Part shown: one piece after another, positions 50,401 through 59,924 of the stretch
Numbering within the stretch: the first letter of the stretch is position 1
How the letters are laid out: each line of letters opens with the position of its first letter
Origin: Sodiomyces alkalinus F11
Taxonomy: Eukaryota; Ascomycota; Sordariomycetes; Glomerellales; Plectosphaerellaceae
Reading direction: 5' to 3'
Assembly (NCBI RefSeq): GCF_003711515.1
Contig: NW_021167083.1
Coordinates: 2,613,451 to 2,677,450 of the forward strand
DNA: 64,000 nucleotides
The notes under the pieces: generated by a model
What the model saw: only the letters and a program-made list of their open reading frames with translations
The model's database searches: none
What the model was told of the DNA's origin: nothing
Program-made: the position numbers and the translations under genes

Positions 50401-53400
50401 AAAGGAACCGCCTATAAAGGCTAAAACCGAAGGTATAGATCGAATATCATATTAGATACTATTCCTCGAATAGCTTCCGCGTATAGCTACTATACCTAAC
50501 GGATATTATTATTGTAAAAGATATAATCTTTAACGAAGATAAGACCTTTAACGGCAGAATTAAAACGCTATAAGCTATAGCTTCCGCCGAGGAAATCGGG
50601 GAACGCCTATAATCTATCCGTATCACTAAATTTAACGATATTACGACCGCGAATAGGCTACTATTAAGGGGTATAGCCGTAGACGTATTAGATCTCGAGT
50701 CGGAAGACTCTACTGTTACCGCTATTACTACGGATAAAGGCGAGGCCGTCGCTATTACTATAAGAGAGGCCACCGCTATTACTACGGGTGCCGCTATTAC
50801 TACGGATACTACTATAGCTATAGAAGAAGACTACGCTACCGTTATTACTACGAGTAAAGGCGACGCTACCGCTATTACCGCGGACGAAGGCGAGGCCGTC
50901 GTTAGTACTATAAAAGAGGCTACCGCTACTATTACGGGCACCGCTATTACTACAGAAGAGGATACCGCTATTACTATAGATACTCCACGGTTTACCACTA
51001 CGAGGTTTAAACTGTTTCCCACGCCTCTGATATCCCTGGAAGATCCTACGCACGCGTTCCTTATAGCGTTAGCGGTGGTTAGGGGCGTTAAGGTAGAAGG
51101 AGACGATAACTACTAATAGGTAGCCGCGGATACCCCTAAGGGGTGCCCGTTGGCCATACGCCTATTAGCCGCGCGCCTATTACCCGCGCGCCTATCTATC
51201 GCGAGAACTATTATAAGTATCTATAAAACCGAGAAAGTGTAGAACGATAACGCCTAAAAGGCGTTCTTTAACACTAAAAGGACTTATAACCCTATACGCG
51301 CGAGGAAGCAAGCTATTAATAATAGCGATGTTAGTACTATAGATTCCCCTTATACCTCCTAGCCGCTATCGCACGTAACCCGCGAGGATCTCCCGCCTTT
51401 ACTAAATCACCACCGCGATATACGCCTTTATCCGTTATTGGAGCGGTAGTTATAGACTAAGGGGGAATACCTTAAAAGGCACCGATAAATAGGCTACTAG
51501 TAGGAGGTAGGCAGTAATTAGGCTAATAAGTAATAAGTCCTCGCTGTTATAGGTGTACTATAAGGAGTGATAGACCACTGTAGAGCGATATAAGATTACT
51601 TAGGGACTAAGAGGAATTAAGGAGGGGGTATCGTGATAAGATTATTCGTTAAGACCTTCTAAGACTCTAGGAACTATAGAAGGTACTCCCCTCTTTATAC
51701 CTACCTAAGGTCTTCTAACTAAGTAGGTGGTAAGAGGCCTCCTTAGGACTAAGTTTAGGTATAAGCTAGTTCCTAAGCTAACTAGCTTACTAGATTTAAG
51801 CTGACTTCTAAGCTAACTAGCTTATTAGACCTTAACGCGTTATATTCTTAACGGTCTAACCTGACTACAATCCCCCTATCTATATATAAGTCTGGTGCTA
51901 GTCCTATAGCAACGTATAAGCACTGTATATTCTAATACTCGCCTATAGATAGGTATACACCTATAAATTTAATAAGGAGGGCACCCTTCTTAAATATAAG
52001 GCACGCCTCGTAGTGCGAGGGGATTAGTAAAAACGGTTAGAGACTAAAGATAACTACGCCGCCACGCTAGCCTCGCGGTCCTTCTATATACTAATAGTAA
52101 TCGCCGTATAATTTAACCTGGAAATAAGGCAGTTCGACGCGGTTCACACGTTCGTTAACGCCAGACTTAAAGAGGAAGTATTTATAAAGATACCGTAAGG
52201 CTACGAAGTGCTAGACAAGGTACTACTACTACGGAAAGCCCTCTTCGGCTTAAGGGTATCGCCACTACTATAGCAGGAGGAATTTAGCGGCACGCTGTAG
52301 AAGATAGGATTCACGGCCGTGCCTAATAACCCCTATATTATAATCCGCGATAGTTTCATCCTATTCTTCTACGTTAACGATATCGGACTTATCTACTATA
52401 AGGATTATAAGACTAACGCCGACGACCTTAAACCTGCCCTTAAATAAAGCTATAGGTTATCGGGAGGCGATAAAATCCGTTAGTTCCTAGAAATAAAGGT
52501 TCTAAGGGATAAAGCTATACGTAGGTTATAGCTATTATAATCCTCTTACGTGGATAAGATTACAGTTAAATACTACGTAGATATCCTTTACCGAAAGCTA
52601 CTAAAGGTCCCCTTATTAACTATAGAACCGCTAATACTACGCGACGGCATATACGCGTCGATCCCTAATATCCGCCAGTATCAGGGTATAATAGGTTTAA
52701 TCCTATATACCGCTATCGTGATAAGACCTGATATCGCGTTCGCCTATTCAAAGCTTTCCTAATATAACGTTAACCCCTCCTCTAACCACCTTAAGAGGGC
52801 TTAATAAGTACTGCTATTCTTATATTATATAAGGCACTACTACATAGAATTCGGTAGGGATAGACTCTTCCTAATAGTAAGCGACGCGTCCTTTAGGGAT
52901 AATCCAGACCGTAAGAGCTTATAAGGATACATAATAAAGCTCTTTAGCGGCACTATTAACTAAAAGGCGGGCAAATAACCGATAATAATAACGTCGTTAA
53001 TAGAGTCGGAACTACTCGCTCTTACCGAGACAGCTAAGGAGACGCTATTCGTTAGCCGGATATTAAGGGATTCAAAGCTTCGGTTAGACTAATAGTAACT
53101 ATAGCTATACTACGATAATTAACAGACTATTAACCTCGTTAATAAGAAGGCATAACGCCTACGGACAAGGCTACGGCACGTCGATATATATAACTAGTAA
53201 GCGCGCTAGTCAGTATAATAAGGTCTTTTTAACGTCACGTACGTTAACACGAAGGAGATAATCGCGGACGGTTTAATAAAGGTATTACCGGAGGCAGGAA
53301 TTAAAAGACTATAGTAATAGCTTAATTTAACGAATTAAAAGGATTATATTAAGTGGTCAAAGTAACTACACGAAGAGATTAATCGCGCTTAAGCCGCGGT

Positions 53401-53663
53401 TATAGCGACGATAAAGGCCTTCGAGGGCGTAGCAGATCCGATAGATATAGATCCGATTAAGCAGATCCGGCTAATTAGGATTAAGGAACTAATTAAGATA
53501 GAATTAAATTAAACGGTTAAATAGGGCGGATTTAAATCCCTTTTATAAGGCCGTTTTCCCCTAACTATTAATTTTACGATAGAAAAGTTAAGAGCGTTTA
53601 GTTTAAACCGAAGCCTCTAATTAGCTAGTTAACCTGGGAAGACCCATCTTAACTAAGGGGGTG
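47457..53663 (+). pseudogene. Ty1/copia gag-pol remnant (copia B), RIPed
   Basis: Plus-strand order is that of copia. Gag lies at about 47690-48620 (PIKAIPKDINGW, KAIRPITQE). Integrase lies at about 49700-50350, with a first-Asp segment near 49920 and RADSKIF near 50050. Next come the hinge minisatellite (50690-50990) and reverse transcriptase (about 51960-52800), whose box YVND at 52370-52381 has lost a catalytic Asp. RNase H lies at about 52850-53330 (TSLIESELLAL near 52995). The polypurine tract is at 53651-53663. Many stops. The open frames at 50459-51053 and 52550-52762 are remnants, not genes. Confidence 0.8.
50690..50990 (+). repeat. Coding minisatellite in the copia B hinge
   Basis: Degenerate repeats built on ccgctattactac with spacers such as ggataaaggcgaggc; about eight occurrences of gctattacta. 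It corresponds to 21700-21935 in copia A, with different unit number and order. Confidence 0.7.
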
Positions 53664-53871
53664 TGTCGTATAGGCACACGGACCACGACGTGGTCTATAG
53701 GGGATCCAGGGGGGATCCACGCTATAACTAAGGGCTTCGGATATCGGGGACTTCGGGCATCAGGATATAACAGGGGCGGATACCGGAAAACACCGGATAG
53801 GATCCAAATGACATAGTACCCATAACAGAGTCTTCACCACCCAAATTAAGGGCATAAGAGATATCGCATGT
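53664..53871 (+). repeat. 3' LTR of copia B, truncated
   Basis: Starts TGTCGTATAGGCACACGG after the polypurine tract. It stops after about 208 bp at gggcataagaga, where the intact LTR would continue for about 80 bp. It directly adjoins an inverted LTR. Confidence 0.8.
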
Positions 53872-54147
53872 CACATAGCACTTGGATAATCAACTTAGTA
53901 GAGCAGCAATCTCGTGTGTATGTATTATATTAAGTTATATCTAGGAAAGTCTCTTATACCCTTAATTAGGGTGGTGAAGACTCTATTATGAGTACTATAT
54001 TATTTAGATCCTATCCGGTCTTTTCCGGTATCCGCCCCTATTATATCCTAATACCCGAGGTCCCCGATATCCGAAGCCCTTAGTTATAGCGTGGATCCCC
54101 CCTGGATCCCCTATAGACCACGTTGTGGTCCGTGTGCCTATGCGACA
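53872..54147 (-). repeat. Copia LTR in inverted orientation (head-to-head with 53664-53871)
   Basis: 276 bp; the reverse complement runs from TGTCGCATAGGCACACGG to CATGCGATA and looks complete. The flanks (agaga on the left, ctaag on the right) do not match, so no target-site duplication. It retains many CA/TG and is little RIPed. Confidence 0.8.
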
Positions 54148-54376
54148 CTAAGGCCCTTAATTTTAACCCTATTTTGACAGTTCCAGTTACGCTGTATCTG
54201 ACATAGTCCCCCCGAACAACCCTCTTGATTAGTCAGACAAGCCGTTTGCCCTAACGAATTTCGGCTCTTGCCTTCCTATCCCACAAGTATATTCTGGATA
54301 CTCCCTCGCACCGCCAGAGAACTTATCCCTCCACTCTTACCACCACATCGACAAAACGAGAGCGAGTCTGAAAAAA
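54148..54376 (+). promoter_or_regulatory. rpl29 upstream region with an LTR stub
   Basis: Normal-composition DNA. 54186-54203 (gttacgctgtatctgaca) is identical to the terminus of the solo LTR at 58835-59087 in the same orientation; it is a stub of that family. From about 54300 the sequence is pyrimidine-rich up to the ATG, as is common in ribosomal protein gene leaders. No specific element identified. Confidence 0.5.
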
Positions 54377-54807
54377 ATGGCCAGTACGTGCCCAGTGATC
54401 ATAATTCGGAACGTTAGATTCATGCTTACTTTTTGACAGAGTCCAAGAACTCGTCCCAGCATAACCAGTCGCGCAAGGCGCATCGCAATGGGTAAACTCA
54501 GCAACAATACAACACCTAAGATGCGGAGTCTCAAATCACACAAAGGACTATGCTGACTTGCTCTGTTCCGACGTCGTTTGCCGACAGTATCAAGAAGGTC
54601 AAGACTTCAAGATACCCTTCTTTGAAGGGCACGGACCCCAAGTTCCGCCGCAATCACAGACACGCCCTTCATGGCACAGCCCGAGCTCTGGTATGTCAGG
54701 ATTGCCTCCTCGGCCGGCGACTTTTGGAGTTAGAAGTTCGTGAAAGCACCCAGAGCTGACTGTGACCTCAGAAGGAATTGAGGGAGGGAAAGCGCGAGAA
54801 GGCTTGA
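54377..54807 (+). CDS. rpl29: 60S ribosomal protein eL29 (L29)
   Basis: Small basic protein of the large cytosolic ribosomal subunit. It is invisible as a single reading frame because four tiny exons encode it: 54377-54383, 54440-54491, 54588-54690 and 54772-54807. Introns have gtacgt, gtaaac and gtatgt donors and cag acceptors (ctcag for the last); phases fit and give 65 residues, the usual size. Diagnostic segments in order: MAKSKNSSQHNQSRKAHRNG, then KTSRYPSLKGTDPKFRRNHR, then HALHGTARALKELREGKR, ending REKA. The first exon holds only ATG, GCC and one base. It is convergent with sfc4, 470 bp away. Intact and not RIPed. Confidence 0.95.
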
Positions 54808-55277
54808 GCCTTGCCGACATGTAAGAGGGTAAACAAAAAAGTTCTTAGCCTCTGGTCGTGTTGGCATTCCGGCAGCTGTCCTAGTGAAGGAAGACATGAT
54901 ATTGGAACTGTCTAACAACTTCCCGCACTGTCCCTTAGGGTTGGCGACAGCTCCATATACCTAACTAAGGGTGTTGCAGAAAGGGACTATGTGAAGATGA
55001 GGATGAGCTATTGACAAAACCCTGCCTACCATGACGTTGACGTGCAAGTTCAGGTGGCTGCAGTAGGATTGTGTCAAGCATTTCCGCGTAATTCAGTCAG
55101 TTGATAGTGTGCTCTAGGCGAAGGGCAAAACTCGCAAACAGGTCATACCCAGCATCCCAGCATTTGTGTTTGAAATGTATGAATGAGGGTAAGTGCTGCT
55201 GTCACTCGAATCTACTCAAGCTCTCCCAACACCACCCTAAACAACGCTCCAAGACCGTCCTCTTCTAAGCAGGAGCA
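54808..55277. other. Intergenic region between convergent rpl29 and sfc4
   Basis: Normal-composition sequence that must hold both 3' UTRs and polyadenylation sites. Short frames on either strand (for example 54730-54918) show no family resemblance. No repeat seen. Confidence 0.5.
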
Positions 55278-58200
55278 TTACAATAGCAAAGAGGATGATA
55301 GTAAAGGATCTATGTCCTTCAAATTACCGCTGGTCACGAGAAGCAGAAACTTGTTAAATGCCGTGAAACATCGCGTGTCCCGAGTACTCGTTGCGCCACA
55401 TGTTTCCGGCACAGAATCCTCCAAGCCTCTGTTATACCAGCTATTTGCAAGGTGATGCAAGCCAAGTATATGAAACACTCGCGCCAACACATAGCAAGCC
55501 GCAGCCCTCTCCCCTTCGGTGCCAGCACTTCTGGAAGCAAGATACTGGAATATGCACGAAAGGCCTTGCATTATCAGGTACTGCCGGTTCTCTGACTGGC
55601 GCTTCAAGCCATGATGAACGTAGCCAAGCCCGACGCTCAAGTTCACCATGGGATTACCCGGGTCTAGCGACTTGGCTCGGAGAAAGTAGTCTACGGATAA
55701 AAGGTTAGAAAAGCGACTCGAGCCATAAGAACCATAAGAACCTCAGGATGCATACTTAATGCGAAAGTATAACTCGTGGACGTGAAGAGTATATGACCGT
55801 AGAGTGTTAAAAGACATACGTCCAGATTCCGACGGTCGTCTTGCGTCGCAGTGTTCCTATTGCATCCCACCACCTGGCTCTCCCGTGGGTCTCGTTGAAG
55901 TTGTGTCGTGTCGATAAGTCTAATTTGGCGCAAGATATATTTCTGGACCGGTCCAGAATTATACCATGATGCCGGAGATTGGCAGAGTCGGCAGAGCGCA
56001 GCGAACATTCGATAGGAATCGGAATCGAGGTGGTGCACTTTAGTAAAATATCTCGCCATCGCGACACACATCTCCTCATCACCCAGATATACGGCGCAAG
56101 CTAGCCGAGATCAGCCTCTGCGACGAATCAACAGCCCTGATAAGGTGACTTACCAGCCCAGGCGACATGAATGAGGAACATGTAATCTTTCGAGTCTGTG
56201 AAGACAATTGAGTCCCTTGCGGCCTCACAGACCTGATGAGCCTCCTCGCCACGGCCACACAGGGCAAGGCTAATAGCGTAGTCGAGGAAGAGTTCAAGCC
56301 AATCACCGAAAGGTATACCCCTATGGCCATCGTCATTTGGAGGGGGGTTATCACGCCTCGCCTCGGTGCCTGTGGCAACATCTGGGAATAGCTATCAGTG
56401 ACCATAAACCAGCAGCAGTAATATCTCAATACCGGTACTTACTTTTCGACAATCGTTCTGCAAGCTCATGAAGCTCAGAATTGCCGTGTCCACCCCGTGT
56501 TTGCAATGGTGTACTGAGCACCATATCGTCTGCGGCCCCCAGGTACTTAACGTACTTGTCCCATGTGTAGAATCTTCTGAAAGACCGAAAATCATCGACT
56601 AGGTCCTTGGCAGCCGCCATCCAGGATGACACCAGGTGGCGTGCGCCGTGCCGTATCTCCCTCTTGAGATTACGAACGTCTTGGTATTTTCTCGACAGTT
56701 CATCCGCCCTCTTATGCTCTTCCTGCCTCCGCTGGTCTGGCGCAACAAGCCTCTTTGGTCTGTATCGTGGTCTAACCACAGCACCTGACCCAGCCTTCTG
56801 GCCAGCGTGACCATCCTCAGGACTGTCGAGGTTGCTGGGCATGGCCAGAGGTATGGCGGCGCTTTTCCCACTCCGACGAACGCCGTTCCCTGCGCCTCGA
56901 AGGGCGATAGCCTCAGTGATAAGAATCAGTGCTTCCTCGCCTTCTTTAGCCTGCTCGTATATCCTAGCAAGCTCGATTCGAGCATCGATATTCTTCTCAT
57001 CCACCTGAATCGTCAACAGAAAACAATCTTCGGCGGCTCCCGTGTCAAAGTTGGCCAAGTGGCAGCGTCCCAATCTCAGGAGGAGATCTGGGTCTTCACC
57101 GTATATCGAATTTCGGATAAGCTCATAGTAATCCAAGGCCCTAGCAACGTTTCCACTGTCGAAAAGCGTGTCTGCAATGTCCCTGATCAGACCGGGAAAA
57201 TCTTCAACAGCTGCGGCAGTCGCAGATTCTGTTGGATCTAGCCACGATAGATGTCTCTGCGTTTAGGTGAGCGATTATCATCTCGCAACACGACAAAATC
57301 TACTACTTGCCTTGGATTCTTCGACATCACCAAGCTTCAGTCGGTAGAGACCAAGCCGTGCCCTGAGTTCCATCGGTAGCCCGAGCCCATATAGGCTGGG
57401 GCTGTGGGAGGGTTTGAAGCCCGGCACTTCAAGCCTGCGAGTGTTCTCAAGGTCCCACTCCCTATCGTCTTCCAGCCATTCTTCCCAGATATTCTCATCT
57501 TCGCGGCGTAACAACCAACGCGCCAGGATCCCAATTTCGGTGATTGCTTTGCTGTAGTCTCCGACACAAGCAAGCAGTTCGACGTATATGCTGATGTCTC
57601 CCCAGAATAGCCCTAGATCGTCACTCAATGCGCCGGTCTTCAGGTAAGAGAAGTACCTCTGATATGCGGCCACCGCCTTTCCAACGTGCTCCGGACTTCT
57701 CGACGCCTCGCAGACCTCCGCTAGCTTCCTGACCACCGAAATATCGCAAGGGTGACGCTCTAGAACGATGATATAATCGCGAATAGCTTTGGCAAGATGA
57801 CCCCGCCTGTGGTTAAATTCAGCCCTGCCTAGTCTCGCTTTGACACTGGTCGGATCCGCCAGGACAGCCGATGCGAAACAGGTGCCTGCCGTCTTAAGGG
57901 CAGGGCTTTGATTGTCGTCACCGGCAATATGTAAGGCAAGTGCTGCACAGCCAAGCCACCCCTCAGCATCTTTGGGGCGAAGATGAGAAGCGTACAGCTT
58001 GGCCGTCAACGCATCCGTGTCACGGCCCTGCTCCTCGCAAATCGTCGCAAGTGTGACCCAGGCTTGGTGAGTCTCGGCGTTTATCCTGATAATCTCGTGT
58101 ATGCGCCTCTCTGATTCGTTGTAGTCGCCGTTAAGAAACGCCCTGTTCACTTGGGCAAGGCGAAGTTTGATATCGCCGCGGGGTTCGGCCTCTGTCAGAG

Positions 58201-58495
58201 AAGGGCGACCTGGTCCCCGGCCTGATCGGCGCCCACGTCTTCGCTGCGCCGCCGGTCGGTCTCCGTCCTGGTCCTGGTAAGACGCGAGGAACGCTTGAAC
58301 AGATTGCTCGAATCTCTCATTCTCAGACCGAATTTCGAGTTCGTCGGAGTCAGCATCCGATACTACGTCGTCGTACGTGGGAAGACGGTCGCCGCCAGCA
58401 TTCCAAGTCCACGCATTTGAGCGATCCATGAGATGATATGGTGTTGAAATTCTTGGTCGGGCATCTACCCGTTTACCCATTGGTATGGCTCTCAT
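55278..58495 (-). CDS. sfc4: TFIIIC tau131 subunit (Tfc4/Sfc4), TPR protein
   Basis: RNA polymerase III transcription factor TFIIIC subunit; tau131 is the tetratricopeptide scaffold that binds the A-box side of tRNA genes and recruits TFIIIB. Inferred minus-strand exons: 58495-57311, 57256-56443, 56381-56154, 56100-55756 and 55690-55278; phases fit and give 994 residues, normal for the family. The N-terminus has an acidic stretch (41-62) and a basic Arg/Gly run (85-99). TPR repeats start near residue 108 (DIKLRLAQVNRAFLNGDYNE, then IIRINAETHQAWVTLA). Conserved blocks further on: HLSWLDPTES, ALDYYELIRNS, YTWDKYVKYLG, SDSYRMFAALCRLCQSPASW, LYGHILFTSTSYTFALNYF and HHGLKRQSENRQYLI. Intron 1 is GC-AG (gcaagt donor). 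Met23 (58429) is an alternative start that may fit the family better. RIPed DNA begins about 75 bp upstream of the first ATG. Confidence 0.95.
57257..57310 (-). other. GC-AG intron in sfc4
   Basis: 54-nt intron with donor AAG|GCAAGT and acceptor CGCAG, with a ctaaac/ctcac branch region. Joining keeps frame and restores ...GDVEESKRHLSWLDP, which fits the family. No GT donor nearby gives an open frame. Confidence 0.8.
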
Positions 58496-58829
58496 GACCC
58501 GTTCCCGGTCTTCAGTTCGAGTTTGACAACGGGCAGCGCCGCCAAGCTCCCCCCCAGGGGGGGGGCGGGGCTAATTATATAACCTACTCTATACCACTAA
58601 ATAACCGTAAATATCCGAAAATAACCGTAAAACGCCTGCTATATATTTTCTATAGCTACTTATTACTTCCTTCCATATTATAACGACGTTTTTTTATTAT
58701 TTCTTTAATATCGTAAAAAGCCGTTTTTTATTATATTAATCGCCCTTTATACCTCGTAATTAAGCGTCCATTCCTCTCTAAAGTCGCTAGTATTAGCTTC
58801 TTTTATTCTCTAATATTTCTCTCCTACTA
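58496..58829. other. sfc4 upstream edge and RIPed DNA
   Basis: 58496-58540 is normal. 58546-58570 is a C-run followed by a G-run (ccccccc then gggggggggg). From 58571 the sequence is RIPed and AT-rich. Little unique promoter sequence remains for sfc4. Confidence 0.5.
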
Positions 58830-58834
58830 TCTCC

Positions 58835-59087
58835 TATCGGACAGGCCGTAAGATTGACGGTTACGTAACGGGCACGGATTTGACTGGAGGATTATACCCT
58901 TAGTAATCGGGGTGGACACCTGCAGAATCTTCACCATAGAAATTACGGTGGCAGGAGTTCCCCAACAGTCGAGGATTTTAGTTACACACACAGATCTACA
59001 GATTTACAAGCTTCAATTGAATCAACAGATCAACTGCCCTATTACTGTTCTTCCACGTTATTTATTACGGTTACGCTGTATCTGACA
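58835..59087 (-). repeat. Solo LTR with TCTCC target-site duplication
   Basis: 253 bp; on the minus strand it starts TGTCAGATACAGCGTAAC and ends TGTCCGATA. It is flanked by tctcc on both sides (58830-58834 and 59088-59092). The sequence keeps many CA and TG, so it is scarcely RIPed, unlike its surroundings. It differs from the copia and gypsy LTRs elsewhere; its only other trace is the 18-bp stub at 54186-54203. Confidence 0.8.
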
Positions 59088-59092
59088 TCTCC

Positions 59093-59924
59093 TGGCCGTA
59101 AATAGCATCGTCGTTAAGTAAATAATAGGCATAAATAATCGCTATACCCCCTACGAACGCGTTAATACTAATTAATAGCTTACCTTATAGATAAGGCCGC
59201 TATGCTCGCCCGTATAGAGGGCTACGTATATAACCTGATTATCTAACTATAATATATAGATAAATATACAAAGTAATATATATAAGTATTCTTATTTATA
59301 GACAAAGGCTGTTTATTTCTAATGGTTTCGAAAATAGTTTAAAACTATAGAACCCCGAAAATATACGATAAGAATAAACTTATTGATAAATAGATATGTT
59401 ATACTTTCTTAAGTATTTAAATAAATTATACCTTCTATATAATATAAAAAGAGCGTTATATAATAGAATTAGAATTATATTATATTTTATTTATCTAGCT
59501 TTTGTACTATAGTAATAAGATAAAATAATACTAAAATAACTTTGACTGTAGTTCTATTTACATTTAAGTTCTTATTATAGTCTATTCTTCCTTAGCTCCT
59601 TAGATAACCAAATCCTTCTCTATTTTATACTTTTACTAAAGTATTTTATCTAGAACTACTTTCTAATAATATATACACCTTTAATTAGTTTTTAGTTTTA
59701 TTGTATTTTCTATTAATTCAATTCTAACTTTATAACTTTATATAACCTTATTCTCGATAACTACTTTATATTACACTTATATTATATTTATATTAACTTT
59801 TTTTTACCTAAAGCTTAGGATATAACTCTTATATTATATACTTATAATATATTATCTTCTTCTATTAATACTATATTCTATCCTTTAGTATATTATTTAT
59901 TATATTCTTTATATTTATATATTA
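59093..59924. other. AT-rich RIPed intergenic DNA
   Basis: Very AT-rich, with long runs of A/T and no recognisable coding or repeat domain. It leads into the 3' tail of LINE3. Confidence 0.5.

Noticed and set aside
54550..54759. Plus-strand frame of 69 codons
   Set aside because: It contains exon 3 of rpl29 but runs into introns on both sides. The spliced model explains the conserved part fully.
56079..56429. Reverse-strand frame of 116 codons inside sfc4
   Set aside because: Wrong frame; the conserved TFIIIC sequence here (FGDWLELFLDYAISLA) is in another frame bounded by good splice sites.
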